Shown here: piece by piece, positions 15,592 through 22,944 of the stretch | Layout: each line of letters begins with the position of its first letter | Numbering within the stretch: position 1 is the stretch's first letter | Origin: Sulfitobacter sp. THAF37 | Lineage (GTDB): Bacteria; Pseudomonadota; Alphaproteobacteria; Rhodobacterales; Rhodobacteraceae | Assembly (NCBI RefSeq): GCF_009363555.1 | Contig: NZ_CP045375.1 | Location: 1 to 64,000 of the forward strand | Reading direction: 5' to 3' | DNA length: 64,000 nucleotides | Program-made: the position numbers and the translations under genes | Notes under the pieces: model-generated | Seen by the model: only the letters and a program-made list of their open reading frames with translations | The model's database searches: none | Told to the model about the DNA's origin: nothing

Positions 15592-16647
15592 CTAGGCGGT
15601 TTGCATAGCAGTTTTGGATAGACGCTTGATCAAAGCCATTGGATCAAACTGGTCTTGACGTTGGCCCAAGGTAATACTGTGAAAATACGCTCCAAAGTCC
15701 CTGATACGTTTTCCAAGTTGTAGCATGATGAAGATCGCGCATGACGCTTTCTGAGCTCCGACTGCATTCTTGGCTTTTTCGAATGTATCTGGGTGAATCC
15801 CCATCATGGGTGCAAGTGTTCGAGCATGGTTTTCAATTTCCAACCAGTTTCTAAGTCTCTCTGTGGAGAACGACGTCGCTTGATCGCAAACTGAGGTTAG
15901 CAAGTCTGGTTTCAGAGCTTCATTGCCTATGTTGCTATCTAAATCTTTTTTTTCTTCTTCAGACTTAGATTGGTGCCGGACAGTTTGTCCGTCATTGGCG
16001 GGCAATTCTACAGTTTCTGGTGGGTCATCTGGGGTATGTAAACTCTGGCATTCTCTGTCTGTGTCTGCGAGTAGCGCGTGGTATTCAGGAAGGCTCAGCT
16101 TCCTGCGTAGAGCTCTCCGTGCGTGGCTGATGAATGTGTTGCTGGGATCATGCTCTTCCAAGTGGGCGAGTTTTGTGAGGATCTGTTTGCGGGCAAATAT
16201 CCGATCCCGCCGGTTATTTTCCATCTCATGTGCTATGGCGATAAGCTCGTTCGCACGTTGGAGGAGGGGGGTTAGAGATAGTCCATAACTGATGCATTCC
16301 CCGCTGGACGAGCGAACGCGGTAGCGCTTTCGGTTCGAGCTGTCATTGCGCTTGATGAAACCGAGTTCAACGAAACGGTTGATGTGTCTGCGAAGGGTCC
16401 GTTCGTCGATACCGCCGACGCGCTGGCAAATCGAGTCGTTGGACGCGAAAACCGTTTCCCCATGGCCGGGCTTCAAGAAACTGAGCATGGCTTGAAGTGT
16501 TTGGATATGGCCAGGACGCAGACCGAATACGCTACGTGCATCTCTCAGTGCCCTGAAGATGGTCCAGATGTCGGTTTCAGCCGCAGAAATTGAGCCGCAA
16601 GATGCATCAGCACCATCGGTTCTGATCGATAGTTTTGTAAATGCCAT
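15592..16647 (-). CDS. repC: RepC replication initiator
   Basis: A 351-residue repABC-type initiator. The N-terminal domain has the RepC winged-helix pattern: VFGLRPGHIQTLQAMLSFL, then TVFASNDSICQRVGGIDERT followed by LRRHINRFVELGFIKRNDSS. A GLSLTPLLQRANELI segment follows, then a variable acidic linker and a C-terminal domain ending SKTAMQTA. RepC binds an origin usually inside its own gene. Start MAFTKLSIRTDG at 16647 is preferred to an upstream start that would cross the ctRNA region. Its TAG stop (15592-15594) directly abuts the end of the IS3 element, yet the protein seems complete. Confidence 0.9.
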   Translation of the reverse strand: MAFTKLSIRTDGADASCGSISAAETDIWTIFRALRDARSVFGLRPGHIQTLQAMLSFLKPGHGETVFASNDSICQRVGGIDERTLRRHINRFVELGFIKRNDSSNRKRYRVRSSSGECISYGLSLTPLLQRANELIAIAHEMENNRRDRIFARKQILTKLAHLEEHDPSNTFISHARRALRRKLSLPEYHALLADTDRECQSLHTPDDPPETVELPANDGQTVRHQSKSEEEKKDLDSNIGNEALKPDLLTSVCDQATSFSTERLRNWLEIENHARTLAPMMGIHPDTFEKAKNAVGAQKASCAIFIMLQLGKRIRDFGAYFHSITLGQRQDQFDPMALIKRLSKTAMQTA

Positions 16648-16748
16648 GGTTTGTTCACGACGACCGTTCGGCCCACAACTTCCCTGTCTCTTCCCAAGAT
16701 TTCGCTCAGGAAAAGGCAATAAAAATCCGTCCACCGAATCGGTGACTC

Positions 16749-16777
16749 TTGACCAGTTTGCTGGAGGTTGCTACATC
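16749..16777 (+). promoter_or_regulatory. Promoter of the repB-repC counter-transcribed RNA
   Basis: -35 TTGACC (16749-16754), 17-bp spacer, -10 TACATC (16772-16777), pointing opposite to repABC. Confidence 0.7.
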
Positions 16778-16783
16778 ATGAGT

Positions 16784-16838
16784 GCTAATCGAATGATGAG
16801 GGCTCTCCAGGGGAAACTTTGGGGGGCTCTTTTCTTTC
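16784..16838 (+). ncRNA. Counter-transcribed RNA (incA-type) of repABC
   Basis: About 55 nt, predicted from a plus-strand promoter and an intrinsic terminator in the 238-bp gap between repB and repC. In known repABC plasmids a small antisense RNA of this size and position pairs with the repC leader, promotes premature termination and sets copy number and incompatibility. The terminator stem uses G-U pairs that exist only on this strand, supporting the orientation. Confidence 0.72.
16799..16838 (+). terminator. Intrinsic terminator of the ctRNA
   Basis: AGGGCTCTCC (16799-16808) pairs with GGGGGGCTCT (16821-16830) as a 10-bp stem with three G-U pairs and a 12-nt loop, followed by TTTCTTTC. The complementary strand would have three A-C mismatches in the same stem. 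Confidence 0.75.
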
Positions 16839-16885
16839 TGGTCTTCGCTTTTCTCCTCTGCTCGCGTTACTCGGTGTGGCTTGGG

Positions 16886-17854
16886 TTAGGACCCAGAGCC
16901 GCTCTCATTCCGCCACTGTTTGAAGAGCTGCAAAAGCGTTGCCTCCGCGCGCTCTTCGAACCATCGGCCGAATTCTGGGTTGTCCTTCTTGGCGATCTTG
17001 ATGGCGATCGTTTTCTGATCGACTGTCAGTGTTCCCACGGAGCTACCGTCCCCGTCTTTGACGACGGACGTTAGGCTGCGGTTGGCTTGCTTCTTGTCGC
17101 TACGCGCCTTGTTCGAGCAAGCCGAGTAGACTGCCTGAAACTTCTCCGCGCTTGGAGTGTCGTCGGGCAGGGCGGCAATTGCCTCTTTGGCCGTGTTCAC
17201 CAGATCTATCTTTTTTGAGAACGCGGCCAGGTCACCCCACTGCCGTCGTCCGATGCCATGTGCCGGCCCGATCAGCTGTACAAGCCCTTCTGGCAGTTGC
17301 TCTATGACGACGCGATGGTTGGATACGCCCTGCCGTGTCAAGCCTAGAGCATCCTGAATAACGTTTGGCTTGTAACCTGATTCCTGCATCTCTTTGATAA
17401 AAAGAGATTTCTCGATGAAAGACGGGTCTAGTCGGAGGTTGTTCTCTTGGCCCTGTGCGATCAGAGATGCGTCGTCATCCAAGGTTCGAACGATCGCCTT
17501 GACCGTTCCGCCGACCATGCGGATCGCTGCAAGTCTGCGTCGGCCGTAGATGATACGGTATCTGTCCGGTTGGGCCGATGGACGGACCATAATTGGCACT
17601 TGTTGCCCATGCTTGCGAATGCTTTCGGCCAACTCATCAATACTGGAATCCTCCAGTACCAACCGATCGCGCAGACCATCCATGTCAATCTGATCGGGCT
17701 CGATGTCCCGAATGGAATTCGCGGTAATCTCGCGCAAAGAGTCGCGCAATCCGCCAACAGATCCTGGCAGTTTTGCCGCTTTTGGCGGGGTAGGGGAGGG
17801 GGCCGCGCTCTGCTTCTCGTCCTTTGGAGGCTGATTGAAGATATTTCGGGCCAT
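16886..17854 (-). CDS. repB: RepB plasmid partition protein (ParB type)
   Basis: A 322-residue centromere-binding protein of the repABC operon. The start MARNIFNQPP at 17854 overlaps the repA stop as TGATG. A basic Pro-rich N-terminus is followed by the ParB domain: LEDSSIDELAESIRKHGQQV, PIMVRPS, YRIIYGRRRLAAIR. A helix-turn-helix comes next (YKPNVIQDALGLTRQGVSNH). The C-terminal third is a dimerisation region. It would load on parS sites and be moved by RepA. I looked for the usual GTT-4-GC-4-AAC parS palindrome around the operon and did not find it. Confidence 0.93.
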   Translation of the reverse strand: MARNIFNQPPKDEKQSAAPSPTPPKAAKLPGSVGGLRDSLREITANSIRDIEPDQIDMDGLRDRLVLEDSSIDELAESIRKHGQQVPIMVRPSAQPDRYRIIYGRRRLAAIRMVGGTVKAIVRTLDDDASLIAQGQENNLRLDPSFIEKSLFIKEMQESGYKPNVIQDALGLTRQGVSNHRVVIEQLPEGLVQLIGPAHGIGRRQWGDLAAFSKKIDLVNTAKEAIAALPDDTPSAEKFQAVYSACSNKARSDKKQANRSLTSVVKDGDGSSVGTLTVDQKTIAIKIAKKDNPEFGRWFEERAEATLLQLFKQWRNESGSGS

Positions 17855-19053
17855 CAGCGACGCCCCCATGCCATTTGGATTGTTTGTTCCAACTCATCGC
17901 CAACGCCGTTCACGCTGGTCAGAGCGCGATCAATCGTTTTCCTGATGAACTGGCTCGGATCAACTTCGTAGACGGTTTGCTGGGTCATGCCGGCGTCCGA
18001 GATTGCTGTAGACTTCAGCATTGGCTCAGTCATGACCTGACCGGCCAAGATCGATCTCAGGTAGCCCGCCATTTGCGTCTGAGGCCCGTCCGAAGGCTCG
18101 TATCTCGTTATCAAGAACTTAACGAAGTCCCAGGTAACGCGCCGGCCAATGGCTTCTTCGACAGCCTTCACCGTTTCCGAAGCAAGCTTGAGGAACTGGC
18201 TCATAGAAGCAATGTCGAGCATGCCTGGTACCACCGTTACCAGGAGCCCCGTCGAGGCTGCCAACGCCGTTAGGGTAAGAAAACCAAGTTGAGGTGGACA
18301 GTCGATCAGAACGATGTCGTAATTCGCCTCTACTTCCTCAAGCGCTAAGGCGAGACGCTCCGCAAATATGGGCTGCACCCGGCGGGCGAGGGCGTTTGCC
18401 GTCTCAGTTTCGTATTCCGAGAGCATTAGGCCCGCTGGGACCATATCGAGCTTATGGAAGTAAGTTTTTTGGATAACGGCCGAGAGCGGAACTTGTTCCT
18501 CATATCTCAGGGCATCATAGATTGTGCCGCCTTCAGCGAACTCGAGCTCAGGCCGAAAGCCGAAAAAGGTGGTCAAACTTGCCTGCGGATCGAGATCCAA
18601 GACCAACACTCGGTAACCTCGCAAAGCATACCGTTGTGCAAGATGGATCGTTGCTGTTGTTTTTGATGATCCGCCTTTGAAATTGACGACAGATATCACC
18701 TGGAGACGATCGCCGTCACGTCGACCAGGGCGGTAGCTTTCTGCGTTCTTTCCGGTGCGCCCCAGAATGTCGCGCAGCTTATCGATCTCCTGGGCTGTGT
18801 AGAACCGGTGTCCGCGGTTGTCTGTTTGAACTTCCGGGAAGCTGCCGTCCTTGTGCCGGTTGCGCAGGTTAGATGTGCTCACGCGCAGGAGGCTGGCAAC
18901 TTCGGTAGAACTGAAACGGCGCAGGGACTTTCGTTCTTCGGGCTCGAAAGCGATCTTCATCTGGCGATCCAAAGATTCAGCCAGATTGTCGGCAAATGCT
19001 CCGATGTCGGAAGAGCCTATGCCTTGCGCGTATCCAACGTTACGATCATCCAT
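17854..19053 (-). CDS. repA: RepA plasmid partition ATPase (ParA type)
   Basis: A 399-residue ParA of the repABC type. An N-terminal MerR-like winged helix (LRRFSSTEVASLLRVSTSNL, then RNRHKDGSFPE) precedes the P-loop ATPase: deviant Walker A KGGSSKTT at 126-133, LDLDPQASLT, and Walker B VLIDCPPQLG. It segregates the plasmid with RepB and represses the operon. The length and domain order are normal. The start codon ATG at 19053 follows a region with repeated CTGACG motifs that could be the autoregulatory site. Confidence 0.95.
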   Translation of the reverse strand: MDDRNVGYAQGIGSSDIGAFADNLAESLDRQMKIAFEPEERKSLRRFSSTEVASLLRVSTSNLRNRHKDGSFPEVQTDNRGHRFYTAQEIDKLRDILGRTGKNAESYRPGRRDGDRLQVISVVNFKGGSSKTTATIHLAQRYALRGYRVLVLDLDPQASLTTFFGFRPELEFAEGGTIYDALRYEEQVPLSAVIQKTYFHKLDMVPAGLMLSEYETETANALARRVQPIFAERLALALEEVEANYDIVLIDCPPQLGFLTLTALAASTGLLVTVVPGMLDIASMSQFLKLASETVKAVEEAIGRRVTWDFVKFLITRYEPSDGPQTQMAGYLRSILAGQVMTEPMLKSTAISDAGMTQQTVYEVDPSQFIRKTIDRALTSVNGVGDELEQTIQMAWGRR

Positions 19054-19095
19054 GTCCTGCCGCCCACTCTCGGCCTCTGTTGAGGCTCTTGGTCA

Positions 19096-19138
19096 TTCTG
19101 ACGGTGTACAGCGCGTCTGACGCGTTTTGCCGTCAGAA
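19096..19138. promoter_or_regulatory. Inverted and direct CTGACG repeats upstream of repA
   Basis: TTCTGACGG (19096-19104) and CCGTCAGAA (19130-19138) are perfect 9-bp arms. A further CTGACG lies at 19117-19122, pairing with CGTCAG at 19131-19136. They are 43-85 bp upstream of repA, so a RepA/RepB-bound operator is likely. Confidence 0.55.
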
Positions 19139-19194
19139 CGGGAATGCCACGATCAAGTGAGTCCGGCAAGAAGAATCTAGATGTAGTGTGAAAG

Positions 19195-19203
19195 TTATCC
19201 ACA
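19195..19203 (+). other. DnaA box
   Basis: TTATCCACA, a perfect consensus DnaA box, 142 bp upstream of the repA start. A single box can occur by chance, but its place in the replication region is suggestive. Confidence 0.45.
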
Positions 19204-19395
19204 GCACCAATACGTACAGTCACATCAAGATAACCGCAAGTTGTTGATTTTACGGCAATAAGTCCACAAGACCGTGCTTCAAGCCGCTCATGAGGATTGT
19301 TTGGACGGTATTGGCTAAACCCATGCAACCAATGGCACAATTGACCTTCTGACAGTGTTTGGAGCGATAGATTCAGCTGTTTGAGCCTCTGCTAG

Positions 19396-20304
19396 TTACA
19401 GTTGGGAGTGAGCCGATTCTGATGAAATTAGGCCAAGCCGCTCCGCGCGTTCGAGCAACATTTTGACCGAAGACGGCTGCCAGCTGGTACGACCTCGAGG
19501 GGTCCGTTCGCGCATCGATTCCAGCCGGTCGCAGATCGCCTGCAGCGTGATTTCGGGGTCCGCGCCTTTGATCGCTGCGACGATGGCCGGCAGGCGGTCA
19601 TTGGTTTCGCGGCGTCCGGCGCGGCCAAGCACCTCGGCAGGAAGGAAACCGTCTCTGACATAGGCCTTCACAGCGCGGAGCAGTCGGCTTTGTGTCCAAT
19701 GGCGATCTGGGGACAGTCGGCCATTGATGATCCGCAGCAGGTCTTCCCAGGCCATATCCGGCCGCAAGCGGCGCACATGGGGCACCCAATCCTGCGCGGT
19801 CTCGTTGAGGCGCTCCATATAGCCGTCCTGTCGCGCAAGCCGCACCTTGCGCAGCGCGGCGGGATCCTTGGCGCGTAGCCCAGGATTGCCACCAACGCGC
19901 CCTTTGGCGCGCGCAGAGGCAAGCCCGGCCTTGGTGCGTTCGCGGATCAGAGCGCGCTCGAACTCGGCCGCGGCACCCAGAACCTGCAGCGTGAACTTGC
20001 CTTGCGGGGATGCGGTGTCGATGGGATCCTGCAGGGAGCGGAAGAAGGCGCCCTTGGCCTCCAGACGTTCGATCACCTCCAGCAAGTGCGACAGAGACCG
20101 CGCAAGCCGGTCGATCCGCACAACGACCAGCGTATCGCCGCTCTGGACGCGTTCGAGCACGCGTGCCAGCACCGGTCGCGCGCGATTGCCGCCCGAGGCG
20201 TGCTCTTCAAAGATCTCGACGCAACCCGCAGTTTGCAGGGCCTCAGACTGGGGCAGGGGGGTCTGATCCTCTGTGGAAACACGGGCGTAGCCTATCAGGG
20301 GCAT
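19396..20304 (-). CDS. Serine recombinase (resolvase/invertase family)
   Basis: A 302-residue protein. The N-terminal resolvase catalytic domain starts MPLIGYARVSTEDQTP, with the nucleophilic serine in YARVS, and continues with VVRIDRLARSLSHLLEVIE, GKFTLQVLGAAAEFERAL and IRERTKAGLA (E helix). The C-terminal 150 residues are an unusual DNA-binding extension and not the short HTH of Tn3 resolvases. The ATG at 20304 is preferred over upstream starts because a dyad crossover-like site lies at 20333-20360. It may resolve plasmid multimers, helping repABC stability. Confidence 0.88.
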   Translation of the reverse strand: MPLIGYARVSTEDQTPLPQSEALQTAGCVEIFEEHASGGNRARPVLARVLERVQSGDTLVVVRIDRLARSLSHLLEVIERLEAKGAFFRSLQDPIDTASPQGKFTLQVLGAAAEFERALIRERTKAGLASARAKGRVGGNPGLRAKDPAALRKVRLARQDGYMERLNETAQDWVPHVRRLRPDMAWEDLLRIINGRLSPDRHWTQSRLLRAVKAYVRDGFLPAEVLGRAGRRETNDRLPAIVAAIKGADPEITLQAICDRLESMRERTPRGRTSWQPSSVKMLLERAERLGLISSESAHSQL

Positions 20305-20332
20305 GAAATCGGGCCGTTTGCAATTTAAGGTA

Positions 20333-20360
20333 TCGCTAATAAACGACCGTTTGTAAGCGA
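20333..20360. other. Resolution-site-like dyad upstream of the recombinase
   Basis: Arms TCGCTAATAAACG and CGTTTGTAAGCGA match at 11 of 13 positions across a central AC. A 28-bp dyad with a 2-bp centre is the architecture of a serine-recombinase crossover site. It ends 29 bp before the recombinase ATG. Confidence 0.6.
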
Positions 20361-20530
20361 ATGCAAGGACGCTCTCTGTGGCTTGGTTCAACGGAAAGCC
20401 CTTGGTTTCCATAGGCTGAGCGCGATGTGAGAGCCCTCGCCGACCATCGCCCCCGCGTACTATATAAAGAGCGTGGGCGCACTCCGACAAAACCCTTTGG
20501 TAAAGTGCAAAATTCTAGTATTTTGCACAT

Positions 20531-21598
20531 ATGAAGCCTAAAGCGCCTACGTTACATGATGATTTTGATGCTCTCTTCCTCGACGCTGAAGAGGTGGAAC
20601 AGTCGTCAGAGGAGGATCTTTGGTTCCTGCCCGGTCCGATGGAAGAAGAGCCGGATTATCTGCCACCCGGACCACGGGCCGAACCGCGTGAAACCGAAGT
20701 CCTTGATGAATGGCGGAAAGCAGAGGCGGGTCTCGCCGCGCGTCTTGCCAGTGTAGCTGGTCGCGTCGGCGCGCTGGACGACCGCCTGAAGCGCGGCCCC
20801 GAAGGATGGCGACACAGGCTTGCCCTGATCGAGGCAGCTGACCTCAGCTGGTTTGTGGGTGATCGTATCGGCCCGGATCGCCTTGCTCTTTGGATATCCA
20901 TGCGCCTATCAGGCGTTCAGGAGGACACCGCAGCACTCGCGCGTGTCGGATGGGCAGTTCGCCGTTTGAGCGGCGGGCCGGGGCCCGAGGTGGACCTTTC
21001 CGCTTTTCTCGACCGCCGCGATCCCGAGAACCTTGGTGATGATGCCGAACCTTTCATGAATCGTGCGAGCGGATGGCTGGATCTGATGGTGCGATCTGTC
21101 GATCTGCATCCGATCAGCCGCGCCTGCATGGGCTTCCACCTCTGGAACCTCGCTGGTCTCGGACAGCACGGAGACGGGATGGAGGCGGCAGTCACAGCCG
21201 CGAGGATTGCGGCCGGTGAGGGAAGGGGGGCGGTCTTTGTACCTCTGGCCATGGGCGGATCAGGGGGGCTGCGCGCTGGCGGCCCACCCGCTGATCGTCT
21301 GGCGCGTTGGCTCGATGGGATGATGACAGCATCCTTGAGCGCGATGCGGCACCTAGACGACATAGAGGCATGGGCTATGCGCGCAGACGCCGAAATGGCA
21401 CTGCTCTCGGGCAAGACGCCACCTGCTCTCCGCGCCTTACTGACCGAGTGGCCACTCGTCTCTGCACCGATGACTCAAATCTTGACTGGCGCCAGCCGCG
21501 CCGCCGTCCAGCGCAACCTTGGCTGGTTGGAAGCGCGGGGTCTGATCCGTGAGGTGACCGGGCAGGGGCGCTATCGGATGTGGCGCGCAACGATATAG
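20531..21598 (+). CDS. Hypothetical protein with C-terminal winged helix, 355 aa
   Basis: Starts MKPKAPTLHDDFDALFLDAE, acidic for the first 50 residues. The middle contains a helical bundle (LKRGPEGWRHRLALIEAADL, then SWFVGDRIGPDRLALWISMR) and an LHPISRACMGFHLWNLAGLG segment. The last 55 residues form a DNA-binding winged helix (LTGASRAAVQRNLGWLEARG then LIREVTGQGRYRMW). The layout recalls the DUF1612/HTH (RHE_PE00001-type) proteins common on rhizobial and roseobacter plasmids, but I am not sure of the family. It is divergent from the recombinase with 226 bp between. Confidence 0.72.
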   Translation: MKPKAPTLHDDFDALFLDAEEVEQSSEEDLWFLPGPMEEEPDYLPPGPRAEPRETEVLDEWRKAEAGLAARLASVAGRVGALDDRLKRGPEGWRHRLALIEAADLSWFVGDRIGPDRLALWISMRLSGVQEDTAALARVGWAVRRLSGGPGPEVDLSAFLDRRDPENLGDDAEPFMNRASGWLDLMVRSVDLHPISRACMGFHLWNLAGLGQHGDGMEAAVTAARIAAGEGRGAVFVPLAMGGSGGLRAGGPPADRLARWLDGMMTASLSAMRHLDDIEAWAMRADAEMALLSGKTPPALRALLTEWPLVSAPMTQILTGASRAAVQRNLGWLEARGLIREVTGQGRYRMWRATI

Positions 21599-21711
21599 TA
21601 GAGAAACCTTTTTGGATTTAGCCCTTTGCTGACCCAGTTGGCGCGTAAACGTCTAGCATTGAAATCGCTATCCAATCCTCTGCTTCTCGCGGTTAAGTGA
21701 AAATTTAACCC

Positions 21712-21742
21712 TTGAACCTCTAGTTGCTAGACGTTTTAGCGT
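21712..21742 (+). promoter_or_regulatory. PbrR/CadR-type promoter A (L,D-transpeptidase 1)
   Basis: -35 TTGAAC, immediately followed by dyad CTCTAG-TTG-CTAGAC, 19-bp spacer, -10-like TAGCGT. The long spacer and 6-3-6 dyad are the MerR-activator architecture. It lies 59 bp before the first L,D-transpeptidase ATG. Confidence 0.75.
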
Positions 21743-21800
21743 GGAATAAATCGATCTGACAGATCCGACACCGAAATAGAAACTGCGCGGAGCACGATAC

Positions 21801-22466
21801 ATGCTGACAAGACGACATTTCATCCAGACGACCGCCGCACTGTTCTCGGCGTCTATCTCGAGTCCGCTCCTCGCTGACACCTGGCCCATTGAAGCGGAAA
21901 AGGCTGCTTGGGATGCACAGGTTACACCGCCGGGCTACAACCCGGCCACATCAAACCCGTGGGGCCTGCATCCGCGCTTTCTGCCGCAGCGGGTTGTAGC
22001 TAAAGATGGTCTTGTGGCCGGAGACATCCATGTCGATGCTGTTGCGCGCTATCTTTACCATATCGAGGAAGGCGGAACGGCGATGCGCTATGGCGTAGCG
22101 ATTGCTCGTGGCAAACTTTATGAGCCGGGCGTCTACACGATCAAGCGCAAGGTCAGGTGGCCGCATTGGCAGCCAACACAGAACATGATTGACCGCGACC
22201 CGGAGCTCTACGCCGACATCGCTGACGGTATGGAACCCGGACCTGAGAACGCGCTCGGGTCACGGGCGCTTTATCTCTATGTCGGGGACCGGGACACCTA
22301 TCTGCGCATCCACGGTACACCACACCCGCGAAGCATCGGCGGCCGAGCAAGTTCCGGTTGCGTCCGGATGGTCATGGCGCACATAAATGATCTGTATCCG
22401 AATGTGGAAATTGGCTCGACGGCGTTCCTATATTCAGCCGAGGACAGCGTGACTCCGCAGAGTTGA
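21801..22466 (+). CDS. L,D-transpeptidase 1 (YkuD domain, secreted)
   Basis: A 221-residue YkuD-domain protein with an N-terminal export signal carrying a twin-Arg-like TRRHFI (MLTRRHFIQTTAALFSASIS). The active-site motif is complete: HGT at 171-173, then SIGGRASSGCVRM with catalytic Cys187. Such enzymes make 3-3 peptidoglycan crosslinks or tether lipoproteins. Ribosome site GGAG lies 8 bases before the ATG. It is one of three L,D-transpeptidases in this metal island and has its own MerR-type promoter, suggesting that metal stress triggers wall remodelling. Confidence 0.93.
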   Translation: MLTRRHFIQTTAALFSASISSPLLADTWPIEAEKAAWDAQVTPPGYNPATSNPWGLHPRFLPQRVVAKDGLVAGDIHVDAVARYLYHIEEGGTAMRYGVAIARGKLYEPGVYTIKRKVRWPHWQPTQNMIDRDPELYADIADGMEPGPENALGSRALYLYVGDRDTYLRIHGTPHPRSIGGRASSGCVRMVMAHINDLYPNVEIGSTAFLYSAEDSVTPQS

Positions 22467-22505
22467 CCCAAGCCGCGCCGTCAATCCGACGCTCGAACGC
22501 GCCAA

Positions 22506-22775
22506 TCAGGATTGGCGCGCGACGCAGATGGGATTGCCGCCTGCCGATCGCAACGGGACCAACGTCGTTTCAACCGGCCCACTATGCGCATACCAATAGC
22601 AGTTATCTTCGGAACGTAGCCGTGCCGTGTTGAGATCCTGGTCGGGCGCAGCGAGGGTTGCGACAGACTCTGGAATATTCCCGATCCTGAATGGATCGTT
22701 GCCTTCCTTCGGAGGTACCGCACAGCCAGCCAGGGCCAATGTTGCAACCATGATCACCGTATATTTTTGAAGCAT
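22506..22775 (-). CDS. Small lipoprotein, 89 aa
   Basis: Starts MLQKYTVIMVATLALAGCAV: a signal peptide with lipobox LALAGC, so it is probably acylated at Cys18. The mature part is short, with EDNCYWYAHSGPVETTLVPL. I do not recognise the family. It lies opposite to its neighbours, convergent with L,D-transpeptidase 1 and divergent from the P1B ATPase. A longer upstream start is rejected because it would remove the signal peptide from the N-terminus. Confidence 0.68.
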   Translation of the reverse strand: MLQKYTVIMVATLALAGCAVPPKEGNDPFRIGNIPESVATLAAPDQDLNTARLRSEDNCYWYAHSGPVETTLVPLRSAGGNPICVARQS

Positions 22776-22880
22776 GTCTATCTCACTCTTTGGCAGGTCA
22801 GCCGCGTCCACAGACTTGGCAACGCGTTTCAAGGTTCCGCAGGTCGGTGTCCTTACTTGACCAAGTTTTTGTTTTAGCTC

Positions 22881-22911
22881 TTGAAGCTCTAGTTACTGTA
22901 GGGGCTATCTC
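22881..22911 (+). promoter_or_regulatory. PbrR/CadR-type promoter B (P1B ATPase)
   Basis: -35 TTGAAG, dyad CTCTAG-TTA-CTGTAG directly after it, 19-bp spacer, -10 TATCTC. It lies 34 bp before the ATPase ATG. This is the classic target position for a Zn/Cd/Pb-sensing MerR regulator. Confidence 0.85.
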
Positions 22912-22944
22912 AATGTGGAATGAACGAATCCCGAGGTCAATCCC

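Larger units (their letters stand above)
19054..19395. other. repA upstream region, no gene seen
   Basis: 342 bp between repA and the recombinase stop. It holds three CTGACG motifs, a perfect DnaA box and AT-rich stretches, but no reading frame with coding character. It is the most likely place for the repABC promoter and regulatory sites. Confidence 0.6.

Noticed and set aside
15592..20530. Search for a canonical repABC parS palindrome (GTT-4-GC-4-AAC)
   Set aside because: No match found by eye in the non-coding parts around repABC; an exhaustive computed scan would be decisive.
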